Shown: positions 1 to 6,879 of the stretch, in pieces
Layout of the letters: every line of letters starts with the position of its first letter
Numbering within the stretch: position 1 is the stretch's first letter
Assembly (NCBI GenBank): GCA_902778455.1
Contig: CACYXR010000006.1
Location: 1-64,000, forward strand
DNA length: 64,000 bases
Direction of reading: 5' to 3'
From: an uncultured Selenomonadaceae bacterium
Lineage (GTDB): Bacteria; Bacillota; Negativicutes; Selenomonadales; Selenomonadaceae
Position numbers and translations under genes: made by a program
Notes under the pieces: generated by a model
Told to the model about the DNA's origin: nothing
The model's input: only the letters and a program-made list of their open reading frames with translations
The model's database searches: none

Positions 1-97
1 AGAGGTGATTATTTTTTTGTATAACTTCTTGACGCGCACCCGCATAGCGGGTGGTTCTCTGTTTCGCTTCGCTCAACTGGCTAAAGCCTTGAATAAA

Positions 98-133
98 AGC
101 CGCCGCTCGAAAATGATTCCTGCGGCGGCATTC
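98..133 (-). terminator. Rho-independent terminator after the FtsZ paralogue
   Basis: Read on the minus strand, GCCGCCGC pairs with GCGGCGGC and is followed by TTTTATTC. It lies about 10 bases beyond the stop codon of the FtsZ paralogue. The first 97 bases of the window hold a second small hairpin (CACCCGC/GCGGGTG, about 38-54) and no gene I can support. Confidence 0.7.
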
Positions 134-143
134 CTTTCTTTCC

Positions 144-1385
144 TTATCTCCTTGGTTGAAACGGCGGAATCGGCGTTCCGTCGTCATCGTGCATCGTCAG
201 CGGCGGGATTGCGTTCCGCCGGTTGGCGAGGAAATCCGGCACCTGAATATCAAAATTCTTCATCGGCGCGGGCGCTTCCTGCGGTTCCGGCACCGGCTCC
301 GGCGCCACGTTGTTTTCCTGCGGCATGGAAACCGGCGGCCTGCGCTGCATCATCGGCTGGCGTTTCCCCGCCGCCGACCGGTCCGGCTTTACCTTCGGCG
401 TCCGATAGATATCCGCGCTGTCGATAAAGTCCGTCGCCACCAGCGTCGCCCGTACCGTATCGCCCAGCGCAGGCTCCTGGATCACGCCGAAAATAATGTT
501 CACGTCGGGATGGGTATGCTCGGTCACATAATCCATCGCCTCGCTCACATCGAAAAGCGACAGCCTTTGATCTCCGCTGATGTTCAGGACCAGCCCCTTC
601 GCCCCGTTCAGCTCGCGCTCAACCAACGGGCTTTCGATGGCGCGCTGCACCGCCTCGACGACGCGCCCGGTCGGGCTCTCACCGATGCCCAAAAGCGCGT
701 CGCTGGAATGGCTCTGCCGGAAAATCGAAACCACGTCGGCAAAATCCACATTGATAACGCCGGTGGTCAAAATGACTTCCGAAATGCACAGGATCGCCTG
801 GCGCAAAATACTGTCCGCCGCCTTGAAGGAATCCACCAGCGTCATGCGCTTGTTGTCCGTCAGCTTCATCAAGTTGTCGTTGTGAACGACGAGCAGCGCG
901 TCCATATAATCCCGAAGGGCCTCGACTCCCTCGTCGGCGGTCCGCACCTTGCGCTTCCCTTCGAAGGAAAACGGCACCGTCACCACGCCGATGGAAAGCA
1001 TGCCGAGCTGCTGCACGAGCTTCGCAATGACCGGCGCCGCGCCCGTTCCGACGCCGCCGCCCATGCCCGCCGTGATGAACACGAGATCGGCGTCACGAAT
1101 CGCCATCTCCAGCCGCGCAAGATCGCTCTCCGCCGCCTTCGCGCCTACCTCAGCCACGCCTCCGGTTCCGCGCCCTCTCGTCATGCGCTCCCCGATCTGC
1201 AATACCTCGATTCCGGCTTCCTGCAAAATCGCAAGCTGCTTCGCGTCCGTATTCACCGCAATCAATTCAATGCCGGGAATCCTGTCCTCCGACAGGCGCA
1301 AAAGCACGCTGTTTCCGCCGCCGCCTACGCCGACGACCTTGATCCGCACAACGGCCTTCGTGATTCCCGCCGCCAAAGTCTCCAT
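144..1385 (-). CDS. Second FtsZ-type tubulin GTPase (FtsZ paralogue)
   Basis: Tubulin-like GTPase related to the cell-division protein FtsZ; a separate canonical ftsZ lies at 37548-38717. It has the nucleotide-binding G-box (GMGGGVGTGAAP) and the T7 synergy loop with its acidic residues (NVDFAD), so GTPase activity and polymerisation look intact. The linker is proline-rich. The region resembling the FtsA/ZipA-binding peptide (IQVPDFLANRR) is followed by about 25 further residues ending IPPFQPRR, whereas canonical FtsZ ends at that peptide. I chose ATG 1385 because GGGAGG lies 9-10 bases upstream; an in-frame start at 1424 would add 13 residues derived partly from a repeat. It sits outside the dcw cluster, next to an EamA transporter. 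Role unknown: a second division protein or a Z-ring modulator. Confidence 0.9.
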   Translation of the reverse strand: METLAAGITKAVVRIKVVGVGGGGNSVLLRLSEDRIPGIELIAVNTDAKQLAILQEAGIEVLQIGERMTRGRGTGGVAEVGAKAAESDLARLEMAIRDADLVFITAGMGGGVGTGAAPVIAKLVQQLGMLSIGVVTVPFSFEGKRKVRTADEGVEALRDYMDALLVVHNDNLMKLTDNKRMTLVDSFKAADSILRQAILCISEVILTTGVINVDFADVVSIFRQSHSSDALLGIGESPTGRVVEAVQRAIESPLVERELNGAKGLVLNISGDQRLSLFDVSEAMDYVTEHTHPDVNIIFGVIQEPALGDTVRATLVATDFIDSADIYRTPKVKPDRSAAGKRQPMMQRRPPVSMPQENNVAPEPVPEPQEAPAPMKNFDIQVPDFLANRRNAIPPLTMHDDDGTPIPPFQPRR

Positions 1386-1414
1386 AGGGTCAAACGCCTC
1401 CCTCACGGAACATG

Positions 1415-1517
1415 AAGGAATCACTGATTAAGTCAATTCGTGCATCTGGCGAGAGATTTTTTCGACTGTCTAGGAAAAGACCTCGAAGGCGTAGCATCGC
1501 TACGTCGAGAGGGATTT
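1415..1517 (+). repeat. Truncated copy of the MITE-like element (copy 1)
   Basis: Starts with the inverted end AAGGAATCACTGATTAAG and runs through the conserved interior (a CTCGAAGGCGTAGCATCGCTACGTCGAG-type hairpin), then diverges at about 1517. It is in the opposite orientation to the copies at 38867 and 49723. It fills the gap between the EamA gene and the FtsZ paralogue. Confidence 0.75.
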
Positions 1518-1538
1518 CCTGCAAAAATCCATCGTCTT

Positions 1539-2420
1539 TCATCGTCTTTTTTTCCACGCTTCCATTGCGTATCTCCCCGCCTGCGACACAAGCATTCCAG
1601 CGCCCATCAGCACGCAGCCGGCAATCTCCCGCGGCGAAAGCGTCTCGCCCAGCACCAGCCATCCCGCCAAAGCGCCGAAAAGCGATTCGAGGCTCATGAT
1701 GACCGCCGCGGGCGCGGGATCGGCCTCCCGCTGGCCGATAATCTGGAGCGTGAATGCGACGCCGGTGGAAAGGACGCCCGCATAAAACAGCGAGAACCAC
1801 GCCGACGCGACGTCCTCCGCATGCGCCGTCTCAAAAAACGCCGCCGTCGCCGCATTCAGCAAAAACACGACGACGACCTGCGCCAGCGACATGGCGATGG
1901 TCTCGACCTGCAAAACATATTTATCGATAAATAAAATATGCGCAGTCCAGAAAAACGCGCAGCTAAGCACCAGCGCATCGCCATAGCCGAAGGAAAGTCC
2001 TTCCTTCATGCAGAGCAGATACAGCCCGGTCACCGCCAGCGCCGCACCCAGCCAATGTTCGGCCCGGATCCGCTGGCGCAAAAAAACGCCGGCCAGCGGC
2101 ACAAAAATCAGATACAGGCAAGTCAGGAACGAAGCCTTGCCGACCGTCGTGTATTGGAGGCCGTACTGCTGGAGCGCGGACGCCGCGAACATAATGCAGC
2201 CTGCTCCCGCGCCGACGCCGAAGCTCCGCATCGACATCTCCCATCGTTCCAGCCCGCCGGAAAGCAGCCAAAGTCCGCCCAGAGCAATCATCCCGAGAAA
2301 AAACCGCGCCGCACCGTAAGTGAACGGTCCGATCCGTTCCATGCCGACGGACTGCGCGACAAACGTCGTCCCCCAAATGAACGCCGCCATCAGCAGGCAG
2401 CCGTTTCCCCGCCAGCGCAA
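1539..2420 (-). CDS. EamA/DMT-family membrane transporter
   Basis: Drug/metabolite transporter superfamily protein of about 293 residues with ten predicted membrane segments in two EamA repeats. The first repeat opens with LLMAAFIWGTTFVAQS and the second repeat has the typical GE-SLFGALAGWLVLGE pattern. Such proteins export small metabolites or amino acids; the substrate cannot be inferred. The longest frame begins with GTG at 2453, but a strong GGAGGG lies 7 bases before a TTG at 2420, which I take as the start. The stop codon lies just beyond the truncated MITE copy, so its transcript may end in or near that element. Confidence 0.85.
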   Translation of the reverse strand: MRWRGNGCLLMAAFIWGTTFVAQSVGMERIGPFTYGAARFFLGMIALGGLWLLSGGLERWEMSMRSFGVGAGAGCIMFAASALQQYGLQYTTVGKASFLTCLYLIFVPLAGVFLRQRIRAEHWLGAALAVTGLYLLCMKEGLSFGYGDALVLSCAFFWTAHILFIDKYVLQVETIAMSLAQVVVVFLLNAATAAFFETAHAEDVASAWFSLFYAGVLSTGVAFTLQIIGQREADPAPAAVIMSLESLFGALAGWLVLGETLSPREIAGCVLMGAGMLVSQAGRYAMEAWKKRR

Positions 2421-2495
2421 AAGCAAACCCTCCAAACAAGACAACCAAGACACAAAAAAGACTGACGGAAAACCGTCAGCCCCTTCATTTACCTA

Positions 2496-2571
2496 TGGTG
2501 GAGACGAGGGGGATCGAACCCCTGACCTCCTGCATGCCATGCAGGCGCTCTCCCAGCTGAGCTACGCCCCC
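2496..2571 (-). tRNA. tRNA-Ala (GGC anticodon)
   Basis: Complete cloverleaf on the minus strand: acceptor GGGGGCG pairs with CGTCTCC (two G-U pairs), anticodon stem CCTGC/GCAGG with loop ATGGCAT gives anticodon GGC, T-arm GGTTCGATCC, and CCA is encoded at the 3' end (2496-2498). Confidence 0.97.
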
Positions 2572-2588
2572 GTTCAACGTACTTTGCT

Positions 2589-2617
2589 ATTATACTAAAA
2601 ACAAGTCCGCTTGGCAA
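2589..2617 (-). promoter_or_regulatory. Sigma-70 promoter of tRNA-Ala
   Basis: On the minus strand TTGCCA and TATAAT are separated by exactly 17 bases, ending about 18 bases before the tRNA 5' end. Confidence 0.8.
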
Positions 2618-2668
2618 GACTTAAGAAAAGAAAATTTCCTTTCATTTTATTTCCAGATTATGTTCGTT

Positions 2669-2684
2669 TGTTTCACGTGAAACA
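2669..2684. promoter_or_regulatory. parS site 1 (ParB/Spo0J binding)
   Basis: Perfect 16-bp palindrome TGTTTCACGTGAAACA, the bacterial parS consensus bound by ParB/Spo0J. It lies in the non-coding gap between tRNA-Ala and rfbB. Confidence 0.93.
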
Positions 2685-2788
2685 TTTCTTCGCATTTTTT
2701 GTTTATCATATTTTTTAATGTAAAGCTCCAAATCCCAATATTTGCAAGGGTTCTCTTACATTCATTCATTTTTCATGTTATGTTCTAT

Positions 2789-2804
2789 TGTTTCACGTGA
2801 AACA
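2789..2804. promoter_or_regulatory. parS site 2 (ParB/Spo0J binding)
   Basis: Second perfect TGTTTCACGTGAAACA, 120 bp from the first. Its flanks (about 40 bp in all) are the same as those of the third site at 60102. Confidence 0.93.
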
Positions 2805-2816
2805 TTTTTTCGCTTT

Positions 2817-3842
2817 TCATTTCAAACCGTAATGTTTCTCATAATACTCGACGTACTCGCCGCTGGTGACGTGCTCCCACCAATCCCTGTGGGACAGATA
2901 CCAATCAATCGTGCGGCGGATGCCGTCCTCGAATTTCGTCTTCGGCGTCCAGCCCAGCTCCGCCGTCAGCTTCGCCGGATCGATCGCGTAGCGGAGATCA
3001 TGACCTTTCCGATCTTCCACATGGCGGATCAGGCTTTCCGGCTTGCCAAGGGCCTGCAAAATAATTTTCACCACGTCGATATTTTGCTTCTCATTGTGGC
3101 CGCCCACATTGTAAAGGCTGCCGATCTTTCCCTTACGGATAATCAAGTCAATCGCCGCGCAATGATCCTCCACATAGAGCCAGTCCCGCACGTTCTCCCC
3201 CGCGCCGTAAACCGGCAGCGGCTTGTCCGCCAGCGCATTCAATATCATCAGCGGAATCAGCTTTTCCGGGAAATGGTACGGCCCGTAATTGTTCGAACAG
3301 CGCGAAATGCTGACCGGCAAGCCGTAGGTGCGGTGATAGGCCTGCACCAGGAGATCGGCGGACGCCTTCGACGCCGAGTAAGGACTGGACGCATGGAGCG
3401 GCGTCTGTTCCGTGAAGAACAGATCAGGACGATCCAGCGGCAAGTCGCCGTAGACCTCATCGGTGGACACCTGATGAAAACGGCGGACGCCGTGTTTTCG
3501 GCAAGCGTCCATCAAAACCTGCGTGCCGATAATATTCGTGTGCAGGAACAGCCCCGGCGTCTCAATGGAACGGTCCACATGGCTCTCCGCCGCGAAATTC
3601 ACGACAATCTCCGGCTTTTCCTCCGCAAACAGCTTCTCAACCGCAGCCGCGTCAGTAATGTCCCCTTTGACAAAACGGAACTGCGGGGACTTCATCGCCT
3701 CTTCCAACGTCTCCAGATTCCCCGCGTAAGTCAATGCGTCGAAACAGATAATCCTGTCCCCGGGATGATTTGCCAATTCATAATAAACAAAATTCGAACC
3801 GATAAACCCGGCGCCGCCGGTAACAACAATATTCAACCCCAT
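2817..3842 (-). CDS. rfbB: dTDP-glucose 4,6-dehydratase
   Basis: Extended short-chain dehydrogenase/reductase of 341 residues that converts dTDP-glucose to dTDP-4-keto-6-deoxyglucose, the second step towards dTDP-rhamnose and related sugars. Visible motifs are the NAD-binding VVTGGAGFIGSNF at the N-terminus, the STDEVYGDL segment carrying the catalytic Thr-Asp-Glu, and the YSASK active site. Start ATG 3842 is preceded by GAGGGGG. No other rml genes are in the window, so it appears to stand alone, followed by the two parS sites. Confidence 0.95.
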   Translation of the reverse strand: MGLNIVVTGGAGFIGSNFVYYELANHPGDRIICFDALTYAGNLETLEEAMKSPQFRFVKGDITDAAAVEKLFAEEKPEIVVNFAAESHVDRSIETPGLFLHTNIIGTQVLMDACRKHGVRRFHQVSTDEVYGDLPLDRPDLFFTEQTPLHASSPYSASKASADLLVQAYHRTYGLPVSISRCSNNYGPYHFPEKLIPLMILNALADKPLPVYGAGENVRDWLYVEDHCAAIDLIIRKGKIGSLYNVGGHNEKQNIDVVKIILQALGKPESLIRHVEDRKGHDLRYAIDPAKLTAELGWTPKTKFEDGIRRTIDWYLSHRDWWEHVTSGEYVEYYEKHYGLK

Positions 3843-4012
3843 GGCCCCCTCGCGACAATTTCACAATCAGTACATTTATTCTACAACGCCCCCGCGCCAT
3901 TGGCAAGAGGATGAATCCGCACGCCCATATAGATCCAAACAGCAGGCAGGTTCGCCCGGCCGGCATTTTTCTGTTCTCCCCCGTAAGCAAACGAAACATT
4001 TTCGCCATATAA

Positions 4013-4045
4013 AAAAGAGCGCCGTTTATTCCACGACGCTCCACA
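4013..4045 (-). terminator. Terminator overlapping the end of the small ORF
   Basis: On the minus strand GAGCGTCGT pairs with ACGGCGCTC (one mismatch or G-U pair) and runs into TTTTTTAT. The stop codon of the 55-residue ORF lies in the loop. Confidence 0.65.
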
Positions 4046-4193
4046 CCTTGACGGCTCCCACCGTCTGCTGCCTCTGCTCTTCCGTCCGCTGTTCCCGCGT
4101 TTCTTTTGCACCCTTCGAGCGAATCTCGCTGATCAGGCTGTGCTGCAGCGGAAGCTGTCGGCCGCCCTTCGCAGCTTGTCTTGTTTGCTCCAC
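4026..4193 (-). CDS. Small protein of unknown function (55 aa)
   Basis: A 55-residue reading frame starting at GTG 4193, six bases after a strong GGAAGGAGGG. It encodes a polar, Gln/Arg-rich peptide (for example TREQRTEEQRQQ) with no signal peptide, membrane segment or recognisable domain. Support for a real gene: the strong ribosome-binding site, a TAAAAT box upstream, and a terminator hairpin placed exactly at its stop. It is divergent from the rubrerythrin gene and fills the gap after rfbB. I do not recognise a family. Confidence 0.5.
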   Translation of the reverse strand: MEQTRQAAKGGRQLPLQHSLISEIRSKGAKETREQRTEEQRQQTVGAVKVWSVVE

Positions 4194-4382
4194 TTTTTTC
4201 CCTCCTTCCCAAAATTTCCGCCATTTTACCACATCTCAAAATTCTTTACAAGAGCATTTCGGGATTTTTCTATTTCCAATACGGCAATATTGTTTATATT
4301 TTCTCTTTCCTTTTTCCAATAAATCCTTTATACTATCTGTATGGGAGATAATTCATTTTTATTTTTAAGGGAGGTTTTCTTA

Positions 4383-4925
4383 ATGAAAAAATTCGTCTGC
4401 AGCGTCTGCGGGTATGTCTTCGAGGGAGACGCTCCTCCGGCACAGTGCCCGATCTGCAAAGCGCCGGCTTCGAAATTCGTCGAACAGTCGGGCGACCTTG
4501 TCTTCGCCGACCAGCACGTCGTCGGCGTCGCGAAGGGCACCGATGAGAAAGTCATCGAAGGGCTGCGCATGAACTTCACCGGCGAATGCTCCGAGGTCGG
4601 CATGTATCTGGCCATGAGCCGCGTCGCGGATCGCGAGGGCTATCCCGAGATTGCCGAGGCTTTCAAGCGCTATGCGTTCGAGGAAGCCGAGCACGCCGCG
4701 AAATTTGCCGAGCTTCTCGGCGAAGTGCTGACGGACAGCACGAAAAAGAACCTCGAAATGCGCGTCGACGCCGAGCACGGCGCCTGCGCGGGCAAGAAGG
4801 AACTGGCGACGCTGGCGAAGCAGCTCAACCTCGACGCCATCCACGACACGGTGCATGAGATGGCAAAGGACGAAGCGCGCCACGGCTGCGGCTTCAAGGG
4901 ACTCCTGGATCGCTATTTCAAATAA
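4383..4925 (+). CDS. Reverse rubrerythrin (N-terminal rubredoxin + ferritin-like domain)
   Basis: Peroxide- and oxygen-detoxifying di-iron protein of 180 residues. The rubredoxin Fe(SCys)4 domain is at the N-terminus (CSVCGY...CPIC, about residues 5-40), and the four-helix di-iron domain follows, with ExxH ligand patterns such as [10 protein letters not shown] and [10 protein letters not shown]. In classical rubrerythrin the order is the opposite; this reversed order is known from clostridial reverse rubrerythrins, which take electrons from NADH via rubredoxin and reductase and reduce H2O2 in the cytoplasm. ATG 4383 follows GGGAGG. A terminator follows at 4941. It fits an anaerobe with oxidative-stress defence. 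Confidence 0.93.
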   Translation: MKKFVCSVCGYVFEGDAPPAQCPICKAPASKFVEQSGDLVFADQHVVGVAKGTDEKVIEGLRMNFTGECSEVGMYLAMSRVADREGYPEIAEAFKRYAFEEAEHAAKFAELLGEVLTDSTKKNLEMRVDAEHGACAGKKELATLAKQLNLDAIHDTVHEMAKDEARHGCGFKGLLDRYFK

Positions 4926-4940
4926 GGAAGCCCTTTTCGG

Positions 4941-4972
4941 GAAACCGTCGCGGATTCGCGGCGGTTTCTTTA
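4941..4972 (+). terminator. Terminator of the rubrerythrin gene
   Basis: AAACCGTCGCG pairs with CGCGGCGGTTT around a GATT loop and ends in TTTCTTT. Confidence 0.8.
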
Positions 4973-5028
4973 TGTTGCGTCTTTCCAAAAAACTATTTCT
5001 ATTTTATAATGAAGGAAAGATTTCATTA

Positions 5029-5241
5029 GGGAAACACTGATTAAGTCAATTCGTGCATCTGTCGAGGGATTTTTTCGACTGTCTAGGACGTGACATGCCA
5101 GTGGCATATCACGCCTCGAAGGCGTAGCATTGCTACGTCGATAAGCAGACACTTGGCGCTTTAGCGCCTTAGTGGTCGCTTATGCAAAGCGGAGGGCATT
5201 GACAACGACAGTCGGAAAAAGAACCAACAAGTGGTTCCTTA
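5029..5241 (+). repeat. MITE-like element, copy 2, carrying nested palindromes
   Basis: Full-length copy, inverted relative to those at 38867 and 49723. One end reads GGAAACACTGATTAAGTC at 5029; the other reads AGTGGTTCCTTAG at 5229-5241. Between them are the conserved interior and the TGACAACGACAG stretch. Two palindromes absent from the other copies interrupt it: 5089-5113 (core CCAGTGG) and 5141-5183 (arms ATAAGC/GCTTAT with inner GGCGC/GCGCC). The element ends 17 bases before the lgt start, so any lgt promoter lies inside or before it. Confidence 0.75.
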
Positions 5242-5257
5242 GATTGCGGAGACGATT

Positions 5258-6055
5258 ATGCACCAGTTTCTTTTCTATATCGGAGATTTCCCGATCCGCG
5301 CCTACGGGCTGATCCTGAGCCTGTCCATCGTGCTGGCAACCGGCGTCGCCTATTTTCTCGCGAAGCAGGACGGGCGCTGGCACCATCATATTGTCGACAT
5401 GGGGATCTACTGCGGGTTGGCGGGGATTCTCGGCTCTCGGCTCTGGGACGTTTTTTTCTTCGACTGGGATTACTACCGCGATCATCTGACGGAAATCCTG
5501 AACGTCTGGCAGGGCGGCATGGCCATTCAGGGAGGCGTCGTGCTCGGCGCCATTGTCGGCATCATCTACACGAAACGGCATGGCATCGACTCCTGGGCAA
5601 TGGCGGACATCGTCGCCCCCGCCGTGATCCTCGGGCAGGCGCTGGGCCGCTGCGCGAACCTTTTGAACGGCGACGCTTTCGGCGCGCCCACGGGCGGCGA
5701 CTTCGGCATTCTCTATCCCGCCACGACTCTCGCCTACCGGACTTACGGGAACCAGCCGCTCTGGCCCGCCGAGATCTGGGAAGGGCAGCTCGACATGGCG
5801 ATCTTCGCGCTTCTTTTGATGTACCGCACCACCGACCACGCGAAAGGACAGGCGTTCTCCCTTTACGTCATCCTGTATTCTGTCGCGCGTTTTTTCCTCG
5901 AATACTTCCGTGGCGACTATACCGATCCTGTGCTCGGACTTTTCACCTCAGCGCAGACCACCAGCGCCGTCGCCGTCATCCTCGGCGTCATCGCATGGCT
6001 TTGGTTCGGCATGCGAGAAAAAAACGCGAAGAAAAACGCCGACCTTCCCCAATAG
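5258..6055 (+). CDS. lgt: Prolipoprotein diacylglyceryl transferase
   Basis: Integral inner-membrane enzyme of 265 residues that transfers diacylglycerol from phosphatidylglycerol to the lipobox cysteine of prolipoproteins, the first step of lipoprotein maturation. The family signature (GRCANLLNGDAFGAPT) is present, as is the N-terminal FPIRAYGLILSLSI segment; seven hydrophobic segments fit the known topology. ATG 5258 is preceded by GGAGA. No gene is co-directional and close upstream; a MITE occupies the 5' region. Its products here would include the lipoprotein solute-binding protein at 29110. Confidence 0.95.
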   Translation: MHQFLFYIGDFPIRAYGLILSLSIVLATGVAYFLAKQDGRWHHHIVDMGIYCGLAGILGSRLWDVFFFDWDYYRDHLTEILNVWQGGMAIQGGVVLGAIVGIIYTKRHGIDSWAMADIVAPAVILGQALGRCANLLNGDAFGAPTGGDFGILYPATTLAYRTYGNQPLWPAEIWEGQLDMAIFALLLMYRTTDHAKGQAFSLYVILYSVARFFLEYFRGDYTDPVLGLFTSAQTTSAVAVILGVIAWLWFGMREKNAKKNADLPQ

Positions 6056-6057
6056 GA

Positions 6058-6087
6058 TTGACACGTCTCTATTCCTACGCTTATAAT
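6058..6087 (+). promoter_or_regulatory. Promoter of the SpeD-like gene
   Basis: TTGACA and TATAAT separated by 18 bases, overlapping the last codons of lgt; the gene starts 38 bases downstream. Confidence 0.75.
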
Positions 6088-6125
6088 GATTATAAAGAAG
6101 AAAAAGCAGCGCAAGGAGTTTTCTT

Positions 6126-6587
6126 ATGGATAAAATCATCGCCCGCCATTTGACGGCGGATTTATATGGCTGCAAGGCGAGCCGCCTCGCCGACGAGGAA
6201 AGCCTCTCCGTGAAGGTCGCCTCGCTTTTCGAGGAACACGGCTATCAGGTGCTTTCCATGACGACACAGGACATCAACGAGGACCATTCGGCCCTTCTCA
6301 TACTTCTATCGGAAGGGCATTTCGCAATCCATCTGTACAAAAGCATCGCTTATGTGGCCGCCGACCTGTTCCTCTGCGAGTTTTCCGCGGCGCCGGAAGA
6401 CCTGCTGCAAAAAATCAAGAACATCTTCAAACCGGAGAAATTCCGCACGACCTATCTGAAACGCGGGGATTTTAGCGTCAGCGGCGCGGACATGAAACCA
6501 CAGACAAAAACGCGGGTCGCGCCGCTTCGCCGTATCCACAACACCGGTGCGAAAGTCATCCGCTTGCTCGCGCACCGGAAACATTAA
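6126..6587 (+). CDS. AdoMet-decarboxylase-like protein lacking the pyruvoyl serine
   Basis: Homologue of the class 1b S-adenosylmethionine decarboxylase proenzyme (SpeD/SpeH), 153 residues versus about 125-130 for typical members. The family core is clear: RHLTADLYGC near the N-terminus, then LLSEGHFAIHLY and VAADLFLCEF. In active enzymes the motif is SESH: the chain cleaves itself between Glu and Ser and that Ser becomes the pyruvoyl cofactor. Here codon 64 is GGG (Gly), so the expected motif reads SEGH. His-69 (the catalytic His position) and Cys-84 are kept. It should therefore be unable to self-process. There is an extra basic C-terminal tail of about 25 residues. No other polyamine gene is nearby. 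It may be a non-enzymatic regulator or a pseudoenzyme. Confidence 0.8.
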   Translation: MDKIIARHLTADLYGCKASRLADEESLSVKVASLFEEHGYQVLSMTTQDINEDHSALLILLSEGHFAIHLYKSIAYVAADLFLCEFSAAPEDLLQKIKNIFKPEKFRTTYLKRGDFSVSGADMKPQTKTRVAPLRRIHNTGAKVIRLLAHRKH

Positions 6588-6600
6588 GGAATCACTGATT
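6583..6600 (+). repeat. Remnant of a MITE terminal repeat
   Basis: TTAAGGAATCACTGATT at the stop codon of the SpeD-like gene matches the outer end of the MITE-like element; the rest of the element is missing. Confidence 0.5.
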
Positions 6601-6614
6601 TTTTCAAAAAACGC

Positions 6615-6643
6615 TTGCTTTTTCGCGAAGTATGGCGTATAAT
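6615..6643 (+). promoter_or_regulatory. Promoter of tRNA-Pro
   Basis: TTGCTT and TATAAT separated by 17 bases; the tRNA begins 12 bases after the -10 box. Confidence 0.85.
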
Positions 6644-6654
6644 CTCTTTGTCGT

Positions 6655-6731
6655 CGGGATGTGGCGCAGTTTGGTAGCGCGCATCGTTCGGGACGATGAG
6701 GCCGCAGGTTCGAACCCTGTCATCCCGACCA
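6655..6731 (+). tRNA. tRNA-Pro (CGG anticodon)
   Basis: Acceptor CGGGATG pairs with CATCCCG. Anticodon stem CATCG/CGATG with loop TTCGGGA gives anticodon CGG. T-arm GGTTCGAACC and an encoded CCA end are present. Confidence 0.97.
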
Positions 6732-6746
6732 CTTTTGAAAGCAAGA

Positions 6747-6775
6747 CCGTCTGCATGGCTGCAGGCGGCTTTTTT
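6747..6775 (+). terminator. Terminator of tRNA-Pro
   Basis: CCGTCTGCA pairs with TGCAGGCGG (one G-U) and runs into TTTTTT. Confidence 0.8.
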
Positions 6776-6808
6776 CTGCGCGGAAAAAGATTTTCCGGCG
6801 ATTCCCTA

Positions 6809-6837
6809 TTGACGGCGCGGGGCAAAAGCCATACTAT
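6809..6837 (+). promoter_or_regulatory. Promoter of the DUF815 gene
   Basis: TTGACG and TACTAT separated by 17 bases, 43 bases before the start codon. Confidence 0.6.
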
Positions 6838-6879
6838 AACAATAAAGAACGCTATGCGTACACAGGGAGGACAGTCGCC

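Noticed and set aside
2320..2598. Plus-strand frame containing GDRTPDLLHAMQALSQLSYAP
   Set aside because: This peptide is the usual spurious translation across a reversed tRNA gene, here tRNA-Ala 2496-2571.
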